Below, piece after piece: positions 9,004-17,016 of a stretch of DNA of 64,000 nucleotides. A program made the translations under genes and the position numbers. How positions within the stretch are numbered: position 1 is the first letter of the stretch; every line of letters starts with the position of its first letter. This DNA is from Limnohabitans sp. Rim8 (GTDB lineage: Bacteria > Pseudomonadota > Gammaproteobacteria > Burkholderiales > Burkholderiaceae_C), in assembly GCF_945901735.1 (NCBI RefSeq), contig NZ_CAMDLM010000001.1, forward strand, positions 62,001 to 126,000. Direction: 5' to 3'. The notes under the pieces were generated by a model. It worked only from the letters and a program-made list of their open reading frames with translations, ran no database searches and was not told the DNA's origin.

Positions 9004-9693
9004 ATGCATGTATTGAGTGGCGGCGCAGCCGCAGCCGTGGTCCAGGGCGTTCAGGCCCAGTTTGAACAAGCCACCGGCAGCCGCATCGACGGCACCTTCA
9101 GCGCGGTGGGCATGATGCGCGACAAACTGGTGGGCGGCGCACCTTGCGATGTCGTGATTCTGACGAAACCCCTGATCGAGCAGCTGATCGCTTCAGGCCA
9201 CGTGGTTCCTGGCAGTGCGCGATCGCTGGGATTGGTCAAAACCGGTGTGGCCGTGCGCAGCGGCACACCACATCCGCCCGTGGGCACCCGCGCCGAATTG
9301 CATGCGGCCATGAGTACTGCTGAGGGCATTTACTTTCCAGACCCGGACAAAGCCACGGCCGGCATCCACTTCATGAACGTGCTCAAATCACTTGGGCTCG
9401 ATGAAAGCTTGCGCAGCAAATTCCGCATCTTCCCGAACGGTGCCACGGCCATGGGCGCGATGGCGCTGAGCAACGAGAGCTCGCTGATCGGCTGCACACA
9501 AATCACCGAGATCAATTACACCCAAGGTGTGGACTTGGTCGCGGTACTGCCTGCTGAATTCGAGTTGAACACCAACTACACGCTGGGCATTTGCACCCAC
9601 ACGCAAAACCTGCAACAGGCTCAGCTCTTGGCCAACCTGTTGAGTGGTCCCGCCTCTGAGGCGGTGCGCAGGCAAGGTGGCTTTGAGTTTTGA
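9004..9693 (+). CDS. ModA-like (type II periplasmic-binding fold) protein without signal peptide
   Basis: A 229-residue protein resembling molybdate-type ABC receptors: HVLSGGAAAAVVQGV at the start, then QFEQATGSRIDGTFSAVGMMRDKLVGG, CDVVILTK and AEGIYFPDPDKATAG. It lacks any export signal from either possible start (ATG 9004 or TTG 8980); GGAAAG before 9004 favours the ATG. It therefore probably acts in the cytoplasm, perhaps as a small-molecule binding protein or an enzyme with this fold. It is the last gene of the FAH-Bug operon, 43 bp after the second Bug gene, with no ABC permease or ATPase nearby. Confidence 0.75.
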   Translation: MHVLSGGAAAAVVQGVQAQFEQATGSRIDGTFSAVGMMRDKLVGGAPCDVVILTKPLIEQLIASGHVVPGSARSLGLVKTGVAVRSGTPHPPVGTRAELHAAMSTAEGIYFPDPDKATAGIHFMNVLKSLGLDESLRSKFRIFPNGATAMGAMALSNESSLIGCTQITEINYTQGVDLVAVLPAEFELNTNYTLGICTHTQNLQQAQLLANLLSGPASEAVRRQGGFEF

Positions 9694-9710
9694 GGTCGCC
9701 CAGTCGCCCC

Positions 9711-9723
9711 GCCTTTGAAAGGC
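9711..9723 (+). terminator. Possible terminator hairpin after the FAH-Bug operon
   Basis: Palindrome GCCTTT-G-AAAGGC (9711-9723) in the 31-bp gap between the convergent ModA-like gene and the NTF2-like gene. It would fold as a 5-bp stem with a 3-nt loop and could serve both strands. There is no clear U-tract. Confidence 0.3.
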
Positions 9724-9724
9724 T

Positions 9725-10159
9725 TCAGGTGTTGGCGCGCTTTTTCAGCCACCGCATCACACCGCCCAGCACCGGCAGTTTTTCGTACAGCTCTTCGGCC
9801 GCATCCCAGTAATCGCGGTGCATGGTCACCAAACCCTGATTGTTGAACACCACATGGCTGGCACCGCGCACGGCTTGCAAGGTGGTGGTGTCAAAGCGCT
9901 TGAACCGAAAACGAAATTCCCAGGTCAAAAAGGCCTGTGCGCCGTCCACCACCTGGCCGGTCACGACAAAGTGCGGCTGGTCCAGCGCCACGTACATGTG
10001 CTGAAAAATCTGTTCGATTTCGGGCAAACCCTGCACCTCGTTGAAGGGGTCTTTAAAGCGGGCTTGCGCGTCATAAATCGTGTGCAGCTGCGCCACGCTT
10101 TGTGGCGACAGGGTTTCAAAAAAAGTCGCCAGGTTTTCGGTGGCTTGTCGGCAGTTCAT
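9725..10159 (-). CDS. NTF2-like/SnoaL-type nuclear-transport-factor-fold protein
   Basis: A 144-residue protein with the SnoaL/NTF2-like alpha+beta barrel pattern: LHTIYDAQARFKDPFNEVQG followed by VTGQVVDGAQAFLTWEFRF and VMRWLKKRA at the end. It is predicted to be cytosolic. It is the last gene of the photo-oxidative lipid operon, 20 nt after the SDR stop. NTF2-like proteins also close similar CFA/DUF1365/amine-oxidase clusters in other proteobacteria, from memory of such neighbourhoods. The ATG is at 10157-10159. Its role is unknown; it could be an isomerase or a lipid-binding subunit. Confidence 0.8.
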   Translation of the reverse strand: MNCRQATENLATFFETLSPQSVAQLHTIYDAQARFKDPFNEVQGLPEIEQIFQHMYVALDQPHFVVTGQVVDGAQAFLTWEFRFRFKRFDTTTLQAVRGASHVVFNNQGLVTMHRDYWDAAEELYEKLPVLGGVMRWLKKRANT

Positions 10160-10179
10160 GTGTGGCTTTCCATGCGGGC

Positions 10180-11073
10180 TCAAAGCCCCGTGAACTTGCG
10201 CACCAACGGAAAATACAGGCGGTAGGGCAGCAAGCGCAGCAATTTCAGCCAAAGGGTGAAGCGTTTGGGGAAATGGATGTCGAACTGGCCTTGTGCCCAA
10301 CCCTTGAGCATTTGGCGCGCAGCCTCTTCGGGGCTGATCAGAGCGGGCATGGTGAACTGGTTTTGCGCCGTGAGCGGCGTAGCGACAAACCCGGGGTTGA
10401 CCACGCTCACGCCAATGCCTTGGTCTTGCAAGTCCATGTACAGCGTCTCGGCCAAGTGGGTGAGGGCGGCCTTGGTCGGGCCATAGGCCAAGCCATTGGG
10501 CAGGCCGCGCCAACCCGCCACGCTGCTGAGCAGACTGATGTGCCCACTGCGCTGGGCGATCATGCCCGGCAGCACCGCGTGGATCACCTGCAAAGCACCT
10601 TGGTAATTGACCTTGTCGTGCTGCAACAAGTCGTCGATGTCCATGGCCGTGGCGCGTTGGGCGCGGTAGGTGCCGGCCGCGTAGACCACCATGTCGAGCG
10701 GGCCTTCGGCCAACAGGGCGCGGGCCGTGACCTTCACTTGGAACGCATCGCTCACGTCCAGTGCACGCCACTGCACACCCGCATCTTTCGCGGCCCAGTC
10801 TTGCACGCCTTGTGGGTTGCGGGCCGACACCACCACCTGGGCCCCTGCCGCGCGCAGCGCTTGGGCGCAGGCCAGGCCAATGCCGGTGGATGCGCCCACC
10901 AGCCAGACCCGGCGGCCCTGCCAATGGGTGAGGGGCGTGTTGAGCTGCAGCCAGCTTCTGACTTGCACCTGCGGGGCGGGTGCTGCAGTTTGTGGGCCTG
11001 CTTTGGGCATGGCCATGTCGGGGGCTTCAGTGGGCATGGCGGCCACGCCAGAGGAATGGGAGTTCATGAGCAT
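10180..11073 (-). CDS. Short-chain dehydrogenase/reductase of the photo-oxidative lipid operon
   Basis: A 297-residue classical SDR with an N-terminal extension of about 55 residues before the Rossmann motif VWLVGASTGIGLA. It has NPQGVQDW, VYAAGTYRA (NAAG equivalent), SLLSSVAGW with the catalytic Ser, and YGPTKAALTH with the Tyr-x3-Lys pair. A C-terminal region of about 30 residues, WLKLLRLLPYRLYFPLVRKF, is amphipathic or hydrophobic and may touch the membrane. The start ATG at 11073 shares one base with the TGA of the upstream DUF3833 gene (TGATG). It probably reduces or oxidises a lipid-derived carbonyl. Confidence 0.88.
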   Translation of the reverse strand: MLMNSHSSGVAAMPTEAPDMAMPKAGPQTAAPAPQVQVRSWLQLNTPLTHWQGRRVWLVGASTGIGLACAQALRAAGAQVVVSARNPQGVQDWAAKDAGVQWRALDVSDAFQVKVTARALLAEGPLDMVVYAAGTYRAQRATAMDIDDLLQHDKVNYQGALQVIHAVLPGMIAQRSGHISLLSSVAGWRGLPNGLAYGPTKAALTHLAETLYMDLQDQGIGVSVVNPGFVATPLTAQNQFTMPALISPEEAARQMLKGWAQGQFDIHFPKRFTLWLKLLRLLPYRLYFPLVRKFTGL

Positions 11074-11702
11074 CAACCCGACTTAGCCGCCAAAGGCGTG
11101 CGGCGCGTGAAAGACAAAGTGACTTCGCCCAGCTTCACACCCCATTTGCTCATGGTGGCTTTGTTGAGCATGACGCGGTCGTCCATCAGGTACATCCAGT
11201 CGTCAAAATCGACGTTCCAGACCCGGCCATCGACCGGCAGAGCCAAGGTGTAGCCCCAGCGGAATGCGTTGCCACTGACCTGACCAGAGGCTTCACCCAC
11301 CACGTCGTCGGCGCGACCCGTGTAGCTGCCGTTGGGTCCGGCCTTGAGCTTCCAGATGCGGCGCTGTTGGGTGCCGTCCGAGTACACAAAGGCTTCGTCC
11401 AGAACGCCCTCGTCGCCGTTCCAGCTGCAGTCCATCACCACGGTGAAGCGTTTGACCACCTGACCGCTGCGGTCGGTGAACACGCCCCACGCGTCGATGG
11501 TGCCGGTGAAGTAGGTGCGCAAATCCAGCAGCGGTTTTTCTTGCGCGTAGTTTTGCACTTGCGGCCCGGCGCAGCTGGCCACAAAGGGCGTGGCCGCCAC
11601 TATGGACAATGCACCCAAGCGGGTCAGGACCGTGCGGCGGTGGATCATGGCATTTGGATGGCGCATGGAAAACTCCCGTTGTCTACGTTCAAAGCGGCTC
11701 AT
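11073..11702 (-). CDS. DUF3833 family lipoprotein
   Basis: A 209-residue protein of the DUF3833 family (PF12915). A lipoprotein signal is present: TVLTRLGALSIVAA followed by the lipobox VASC-A near residue 44. The remainder is beta-rich (TYFTGTIDAWGVFTDRSGQVV, FDDWMYLMDDRVMLNKA) and reminiscent of lipocalins. The start at 11702 overlaps the MFS stop as ATGA; internal ATGs at codons 13 and 19 are alternatives that still keep the signal. The function is unknown. Its constant company with CFA-like methyltransferases suggests periplasmic handling of a modified lipid. Confidence 0.85.
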   Translation of the reverse strand: MSRFERRQREFSMRHPNAMIHRRTVLTRLGALSIVAATPFVASCAGPQVQNYAQEKPLLDLRTYFTGTIDAWGVFTDRSGQVVKRFTVVMDCSWNGDEGVLDEAFVYSDGTQQRRIWKLKAGPNGSYTGRADDVVGEASGQVSGNAFRWGYTLALPVDGRVWNVDFDDWMYLMDDRVMLNKATMSKWGVKLGEVTLSFTRRTPLAAKSG

Positions 11703-13027
11703 GCCGAAGGGTGGGCCAGGTCAGGACCCGACATCAAATCGGGGCGACGCATCAGGCCCTCGTACAAAGCCAGTCCGGCCAGAAGCTTGAGCACGCAAGG
11801 CAGCAGGCCGTAAGCCAAGCCCAGCGCCAACACGGCATCGGCACCCTGCTGCCCCGGGGCATAACCCCACAAGCCGAGCAATGGCAAAGACAGCCCGGCG
11901 GCCAGAGCCAGATTGAGTTTGGTGGCCAAATTCCACCAGCCCATGAACGCGCCGTCTGTGCGGCCGCGCTCACCGCAGCGGTCGATCAGTTGGTTGAGCA
12001 GTGCACCGGGCACGGTGAGGTCAGCGCCCAACGCCATGCCCGACAAGGCACACACCACCAAAAAGCCGGTGGTGTCGCCTGCGCCCAATGTGATGACACT
12101 CACAAAAGCCAACACCGACAAAGTCATGCCCATGGCCCAGGTCCGCAGCAGGCCAATGCGGTCGATCACCTTGAGCCACAGCGGAAACGACAGCGCCCCG
12201 GCGGCGAAATACAAACCCAGAAACAGCGGCTCCATGGCTTTAGGCGCTTGCAACAGGTCTTGCACAAAAAACAGCACCAACGTGGCGGGCACGGCGCTGG
12301 CCAGGCCATTGAGCATGAACACCATCAACAGCCGGCGAAAGCCCGCGTGCTGCCACGGCTGCCAAAGGCTGCCGACCGCAAGCCCGGGCACCAGCGCGGT
12401 GGTCGATGCCAAGGCGCTGCGCGCAACCCGCCGCCAAGAGAACAAGCCCAGCGCCAGCATGAGCACCAGCAAGGCCGTGGTCGGCCCCCAGCCCCACAGC
12501 GCGGGCAGGGCGGACGCCAGCAACACCCCGATCAATGCAAACCCTTCGCGCCAAGCCACCCAGCGGCTTTGCGCCATGCCCCCGCCGCCTTGCCGCGCCG
12601 CCCAAGCTTGGTGCAAGATGCCCAACCCACTGTAGGCCAAGTGGCTGAGCGTGAGCGCTGCGCCCACCCACACCAGCAAACCCGTGGGCGACAGGGCCGC
12701 CGCAGGCGGAAAAAACAAAGCCGCAAAACCCAGCGCCACGGCCAGCGCCATCAACACCGCCGCCAGCCACACGGCCTGCCACGAGTGGCGGTACAACTTG
12801 TCGCCCCAACGCCCAAGCCACGGATCCACCACCGCGTCGATGCTGCGGCTGAGCAACAGCACCGCACCCAGTGCCGCCAGGGGCACACCGTACTGCTGGG
12901 CGTACACATTGGGCAAATGAACATACACCGGCAAAGCCACAAACGCCAAAGGCAAGCCCAACAAGCCATAGGCGGCCGAGGTCTTGCGCTGCAAAACGCT
13001 GGGGCTCACCGCGGCCAAGTCATTCAT
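11699..13027 (-). CDS. MFS transporter, GPH/MelB type (MFS_2)
   Basis: A 442-residue inner-membrane protein with about 12 hydrophobic segments. The N-terminal half contains PNVYAQQYGVP and SRSIDAVVDPWLGRWGD, the melibiose-carrier signature in which the aspartates bind the coupling cation. PF13347 proteins of this type recur in CFA/DUF1365/amine-oxidase operons. A sugar substrate is unlikely given the company; a lipid or lysolipid-like substrate is a guess. It overlaps the chalcone-isomerase-like gene upstream (ATGA) and DUF3833 downstream (ATGA), suggesting coupled translation. Confidence 0.85.
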   Translation of the reverse strand: MNDLAAVSPSVLQRKTSAAYGLLGLPLAFVALPVYVHLPNVYAQQYGVPLAALGAVLLLSRSIDAVVDPWLGRWGDKLYRHSWQAVWLAAVLMALAVALGFAALFFPPAAALSPTGLLVWVGAALTLSHLAYSGLGILHQAWAARQGGGGMAQSRWVAWREGFALIGVLLASALPALWGWGPTTALLVLMLALGLFSWRRVARSALASTTALVPGLAVGSLWQPWQHAGFRRLLMVFMLNGLASAVPATLVLFFVQDLLQAPKAMEPLFLGLYFAAGALSFPLWLKVIDRIGLLRTWAMGMTLSVLAFVSVITLGAGDTTGFLVVCALSGMALGADLTVPGALLNQLIDRCGERGRTDGAFMGWWNLATKLNLALAAGLSLPLLGLWGYAPGQQGADAVLALGLAYGLLPCVLKLLAGLALYEGLMRRPDLMSGPDLAHPSA

Positions 13028-13644
13028 GGTTGCAGGCCTTGCAACAGTTGCGCACGCATCTTGGGCTCAGAGGTCCGTTCGTCAAGCCAGATGCCAAAAA
13101 ACAAGCGTGCGAAATTCACGTCTTTGACCACGCCCACGCGCTGGCCATTGACCCAAAATTCGGCCCCCTCACCGGGCAGGTTGATGCCAGTGATGCGCTC
13201 ACCCGCGCTGACGTTGGGAAACATCTCGCGCATGGCTGACAGCCAGCTTTGCGCTTGCGCATCGGTGAAGCTGCCCAGGCGCCGCATCTCGTCAATCGAC
13301 CGGCTGGCAATGGCAGCGCCTTCCAGTTTGCGCAGGTATTGCAGCTCCAGGGCAAAGGCTTGTTGCATGGCCTGACTGTGCCGAAAACCCCGGGGCGTCC
13401 ACAACCTGGCGTCATACACCTCAAATCCCCAAACCCGCAGGCGCACCGGCGCGGTAGGCACCACGCCGCCCAGGCCCGCCACTTCGGGGCGGCTGTAGGC
13501 CGCGTTGGGGCTGGTCACGCTGGTGGTTTGCGCTTGTGCTGCGCCCAACAAGCCGCCCCACAAGACCAGAAAAAAGCCGTGTCGCCAGCCGTTCAGCAGC
13601 AACCAGGACTTGGCGCGGGTTGTCAGTGAGGTGTGCATGGGCAT
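13024..13644 (-). CDS. Chalcone isomerase-like periplasmic protein
   Basis: A 206-residue member of the bacterial chalcone-isomerase-like group (PF16036 type). The N-terminus MPMHTSLTTRAKSW leads into a hydrophobic signal ending GAAQAQ. The mature domain contains LRVWGFEVYDARLWTPRGF, ALELQYLRKLEG and ISxSIDEMRR-like SRSIDEMRRLG, the usual signature, so it is expected in the periplasm. Start ATG 13644 overlaps the TAA of the CFA-like gene (TAATG). Related plant proteins are fatty-acid-binding, so a role in handling a fatty-acid product of this operon is a reasonable inference, not shown here. Confidence 0.85.
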   Translation of the reverse strand: MPMHTSLTTRAKSWLLLNGWRHGFFLVLWGGLLGAAQAQTTSVTSPNAAYSRPEVAGLGGVVPTAPVRLRVWGFEVYDARLWTPRGFRHSQAMQQAFALELQYLRKLEGAAIASRSIDEMRRLGSFTDAQAQSWLSAMREMFPNVSAGERITGINLPGEGAEFWVNGQRVGVVKDVNFARLFFGIWLDERTSEPKMRAQLLQGLQP

Positions 13645-14918
13645 TAGCCGGGTTTGGCCAAGGTGAACTGGATCACATCGATGCTGGCTTCGTCGAAAGC
13701 CGCTTCGCAGTACGCCAGATAGAAGGACCACAGGCGGATGAAGCGGTCGTCAAATTCGAGCGCTCGCACGCTGGCCAGCTGCGACATGAAGCTCTCGCGC
13801 CAGCGGCGCAACGTCTCGGCGTAATCGGGGCCGAAGTTCAGCTCATCGACCACCTGCAAGCCAGCGGCTTGCGCTTGTTTGCGGAACTCGCCGGGACTGG
13901 GCAAACAACCGCCCGGAAAGATGTACTGCTGAATGAAATCGGTCGATTGCAAGTAACGCTCAAAAAACCGGTCGTCGATCGTGATGCTTTGGACGCAGGC
14001 ACGCCCACCAGGCTTGAGCATGCGGTGGATAGTCTGAAAGTAAGTGGGCCAATACGCCTGACCCACCGCCTCAATCATCTCGATCGAACACACCGCGTCG
14101 TAAGGCCCATCTTGGATGTCACGGTAGTCTTGCAGGCGCAAATCCGCTTTTGGCTGCACGCCAAGCGATTGCATGCGGGCGTTGGCAAAAGCCAGCTGCT
14201 CGGTGGACAAGGTCACGCCGGTGATGTGGGCCCCAAACTCGGTGGTGGCCGCTTCGGCCAAAGCGCCCCATCCGCAGCCGATCTCCAGCACCCGGTCGCC
14301 GGGTTGGGCATTGACCATGCGCAGGGCGCGGCGCACCTTGGCTTTTTGGGCCTCGGCCATGTCTTTAGTGCGGTCACCGTCAAACCAGGCCGATGAGTAG
14401 TTCATCGTGCCGTCCAGCCACAGCTCATAAAAAGCATTGCCCAGGTCGTAATGGGCATGGATGTTTTTGCGGCTGTTGCTGCGGTTGTTGCGGTTGAGCA
14501 GGTGCTTGATGCGGTAGAACAAACGCCCCAGCCAGTGGCCGAAAATGGCACTTTCAATGTGGTCACGGTTGGCAATGGTCAGGCGCAGCAAAGCGGCCAG
14601 GTCGGGTGTGGTCCAGTCGCCCGCCATATAGCCCTCGGCAAAACCAATGTCACCCGATTTCAGCACCTCGGCGCACATGTCCCAGCGGTGAATGTGCAAA
14701 GCGGCAAACGGGGCCTCGTGCGTGCCAAAAACCTGGTTGTTGCCATCGGGCGCGTGCACCGTGAGCGTGCCGATTTTCAGGCGCGTCAACAGGCTGAGCA
14801 GACGTGCAGCGGCTTTGGGCAGGCTGGCGTGCGAAATGCTGGTGGTGCGGTGGCCCAAGGCTTGGGCGTTGTCGGCGGTCTTCATGGAGGGCGGCATCCG
14901 GTGGGGTCCAGTGTTCAT
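13644..14918 (-). CDS. CFA-like SAM-dependent fatty-acyl methyltransferase (UfaM-like)
   Basis: A 424-residue protein of the cyclopropane-fatty-acyl-phospholipid synthase family (PF02353). The SAM site is VLEIGCGWGALAEAA near residue 203, preceded by KNIHAHYDLGNAFYELWLD. C-terminal landmarks are IFPGGCLPSPGEFRKQ and NFGPDYAETLRRW. Two residues that hold the bicarbonate base in E. coli Cfa are changed: the YSCAYW cysteine is serine (MNYSSAWF) and the LHTIG histidine is glutamine (VQSIT). This pattern fits the UfaM-type enzymes that methylate an unsaturated acyl chain without closing a cyclopropane. The start ATG at 14916-14918 overlaps the DUF1365 stop (ATGA). It acts at the cytoplasmic face of the membrane. 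Confidence 0.88.
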   Translation of the reverse strand: MNTGPHRMPPSMKTADNAQALGHRTTSISHASLPKAAARLLSLLTRLKIGTLTVHAPDGNNQVFGTHEAPFAALHIHRWDMCAEVLKSGDIGFAEGYMAGDWTTPDLAALLRLTIANRDHIESAIFGHWLGRLFYRIKHLLNRNNRSNSRKNIHAHYDLGNAFYELWLDGTMNYSSAWFDGDRTKDMAEAQKAKVRRALRMVNAQPGDRVLEIGCGWGALAEAATTEFGAHITGVTLSTEQLAFANARMQSLGVQPKADLRLQDYRDIQDGPYDAVCSIEMIEAVGQAYWPTYFQTIHRMLKPGGRACVQSITIDDRFFERYLQSTDFIQQYIFPGGCLPSPGEFRKQAQAAGLQVVDELNFGPDYAETLRRWRESFMSQLASVRALEFDDRFIRLWSFYLAYCEAAFDEASIDVIQFTLAKPG

Positions 14919-15691
14919 CGGGTCACAAAATCGCGGGGTGGCTCGGGCTTGCGCCAAAACGGTACTTTTTTCGACCACAGCAAGAGCGCATGCCAGTGGA
15001 TGCGGGCCACCACACCCAGTGTGAGCAGCGGATAGCGCCACATCACGCGGTGCAAAGCGGCGGCGGTTGCGGGCTCGAGCACGCCGCTCCAGCTGGTGTC
15101 GATCAAGGGGCCATCGGCGTCGCCATGGTCCACACGTGCCACGATGCGGTCTTGACCGTTGTGCTGCGTGCGCATGAAGCGAAAGCGGTACTCGCCTTGC
15201 ACATCGCAAAAGGGCGAGACATGGAACACCTTGTGGGCCAAAATCGTTTGGCCGTAGTGCGGCTCGGGCAACAGGTAACAATGCCGCTCTCCAAAGGTGT
15301 TGTTCACTTCGGCCACGATGGCAGCCAGGCTGCCATCGGCGCGGTGTGCGTACCAAAAGCTCACGGGCTTGAAGGCATGACCCAACACCCGCGGAAAGGC
15401 CTGTAACCATACCTCGCCTGTGGCGTCCTCGACGCCTTCTTTGTCCAGCAAGGCATCGAGCCAAGCCAAGGACCCGCCGGTCTCGGCGGGACGGCCATCG
15501 CCGTGGTCGGTATCGTGAAAGGCAAACCAGGCGCGTCGGTTGATGGCCAGATCGGTGCGGCACACACCCGCTTGCAAGCTGCGCATGGGCAGCATCAAAA
15601 AAGCGGTCGGGTAGACGAACGCGTGGTGGGCCGGGCGGTGACGCGTGTGGCGCACTTGGCCCAAGCCAATGAGTGCGGTGACTGAGGTCAT
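14915..15691 (-). CDS. DUF1365 family protein (UfaO-like)
   Basis: A 258-residue protein of PF07103. It opens TALIGLGQVRHTRHRPAHHAF, the family start with its conserved basic/histidine run, and contains FHDTDHGDG, NPVSFWY-type KPVSFWYAHRADG, EVNNTFGERHCY, and AHKVFHVSPFCDVQGEYRF. In Rhodobacter sphaeroides, as I recall, the DUF1365 protein UfaO is needed to bring oxygen into furan fatty acids; the mechanism is unknown. The start at 15691 overlaps the amine-oxidase stop (ATGA). Upstream in-frame sequence lies inside that gene and is ignored. Confidence 0.88.
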   Translation of the reverse strand: MTSVTALIGLGQVRHTRHRPAHHAFVYPTAFLMLPMRSLQAGVCRTDLAINRRAWFAFHDTDHGDGRPAETGGSLAWLDALLDKEGVEDATGEVWLQAFPRVLGHAFKPVSFWYAHRADGSLAAIVAEVNNTFGERHCYLLPEPHYGQTILAHKVFHVSPFCDVQGEYRFRFMRTQHNGQDRIVARVDHGDADGPLIDTSWSGVLEPATAAALHRVMWRYPLLTLGVVARIHWHALLLWSKKVPFWRKPEPPRDFVTR

Positions 15692-17016
15692 GCGGCCAGT
15701 TTTTCCTGAAGGCCGCCTTGCTCGTGGATTTGCTTGAGCAGAGCGCGGCCCACTTGCAGGCCCGACTTGAGGCCGTCTTCGTGAAAGCCGTAACCCGTCC
15801 AGGCCCCGGCATACCAGGTGTGGTGCTGGCCTTGCAGCCAAGGCACGCGTTTTTGCGCGTCAATCGCTTTGAGGTCAAACACCGGGTGCGCGTAGTCGTA
15901 TTCGCCCACGATGGTGGCCGGGTCGATGGGCTGCAATGGGTTGAGCGACACCACCACGGGCTGGGCAAAAGGGATGATTTGCAACAGGTTGATCAGGTAA
16001 TGCAGGCACACGCGCGAGGACTCGCGCTCGGTGCTGGCTGCGCGCTCGTAATTCCAGGCGGCCCAGGCCTTGGGATTGGCCGGCAAAACGCTGGCATCGG
16101 TGTGCAGAACAGCCCGGTTGTCTTGGTAACGGATGTCGCCCAACACCTTGCGCTCCTCACTTGAGGGCTCGCGCAGCAGGCCCAGCGCCTGGTCGGTGTG
16201 GGTGGCGATCACCACTTCGTCAAAGCGTTCGGCATGACCGTCGGTGATGATACGCACGCCTTGCGCGTCGCGCTCGATCAGGCGCACCGGGGTGCTGAGG
16301 CGCTTGTCGTGTACACCCGCCAGAATTTTCTCAACGTAGTGGCGTGCACCCCCCACCACGCTGAACCATTGCGGGCGGTTGGTCACCTGGATCAGGCCGT
16401 GGTTGTGGCAAAACCGGATCATGGTGGCCACCGGAAATTGCAGCATCTGGTCGGTCGGGCAACTCCAGATGCAGCCCAGCATGGGCAGGAAATACCAATC
16501 GCGAAAAGACGCGCTGAACTTGTGCGTGCGAAAAAATTCGACCAGCGGCTGCTGCAGGTCTTGTTCGCGCTGGGCATTGGCGATGCGTGTGCACAGCGCA
16601 TTGAAGCGCATCACATCGGCCAACATGCGCCAAAACCGCGGGTTGACCAAGTTGCTGCGCTGGGCGAAGACGCTGTTCAGGTCGGTGCCGCTCCACTCCA
16701 GCGTCTTGCCATTCACCGCTCCCGGCACCTTGACCGAAAAAGACATGTTGGACGGCGCGGTTTCAACCTGCAGCTCGGCAAACAGGTTGATCAGGTTGGG
16801 GTAGGTGCGTTCGTTGAACACCAGAAAACCCGTGTCCACGCCATGCGTGATCGGGCCCTTGGGTGTGGGCAGGGTGATGTCCACCGTGTGGGTGTGGCCG
16901 CCAAAGTAGTCGCCCGCCTCGAACACGGTGATGTCAGCATGGTCTTTCAGGGTGTGGGCCACGGCCAGACCGGAAATGCCAGACCCCACGATGGCCAGTT
17001 TCATGCGTCGGCTCAT
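15688..17016 (-). CDS. FAD-dependent amine-oxidase-fold protein (UfaD-like)
   Basis: A 442-residue NAD(P)-binding/amine-oxidase-type flavoprotein (COG2907). The FAD dinucleotide-binding motif is LAIVGSGISGLAVA near residues 7-20, followed by the acidic FEAGDYFGGHTHTVD. GVDTGFLVFNERTYPNL is a hallmark of this subgroup, and the C-terminal AGAWTGYGFHEDGLKSG is the second FAD-binding element. Members neighbour CFA-like and DUF1365 genes. UfaD of Rhodobacter sphaeroides, to my recollection, desaturates methylated acyl chains on the way to furan fatty acids. The gene overlaps the glutathione peroxidase stop (ATGA at 17013-17016). Confidence 0.87.
   Translation of the reverse strand: MSRRMKLAIVGSGISGLAVAHTLKDHADITVFEAGDYFGGHTHTVDITLPTPKGPITHGVDTGFLVFNERTYPNLINLFAELQVETAPSNMSFSVKVPGAVNGKTLEWSGTDLNSVFAQRSNLVNPRFWRMLADVMRFNALCTRIANAQREQDLQQPLVEFFRTHKFSASFRDWYFLPMLGCIWSCPTDQMLQFPVATMIRFCHNHGLIQVTNRPQWFSVVGGARHYVEKILAGVHDKRLSTPVRLIERDAQGVRIITDGHAERFDEVVIATHTDQALGLLREPSSEERKVLGDIRYQDNRAVLHTDASVLPANPKAWAAWNYERAASTERESSRVCLHYLINLLQIIPFAQPVVVSLNPLQPIDPATIVGEYDYAHPVFDLKAIDAQKRVPWLQGQHHTWYAGAWTGYGFHEDGLKSGLQVGRALLKQIHEQGGLQEKLAA

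Noticed and set aside
10160..10924. N-terminal extension of the NTF2-like frame
   Set aside because: Out-of-frame shadow of the SDR gene; family similarity begins only at MNCRQATENL.
11609..13375. 588-residue plus-strand open frame
   Set aside because: Antisense to the MFS_2 and chalcone-isomerase-like genes; low-complexity Gln/His/Arg-rich product typical of a GC-rich shadow frame.
13644..14918. Naming the CFA-like gene as a true cyclopropane synthase (cfa)
   Set aside because: The bicarbonate-site Cys and His are replaced, and the neighbours are UfaD/UfaO-like.
14919..15968. N-terminal extension of the CFA-like frame
   Set aside because: It would cover DUF1365 and part of the amine oxidase gene in another frame; the ATGA overlap at 14915-14918 marks the real start.
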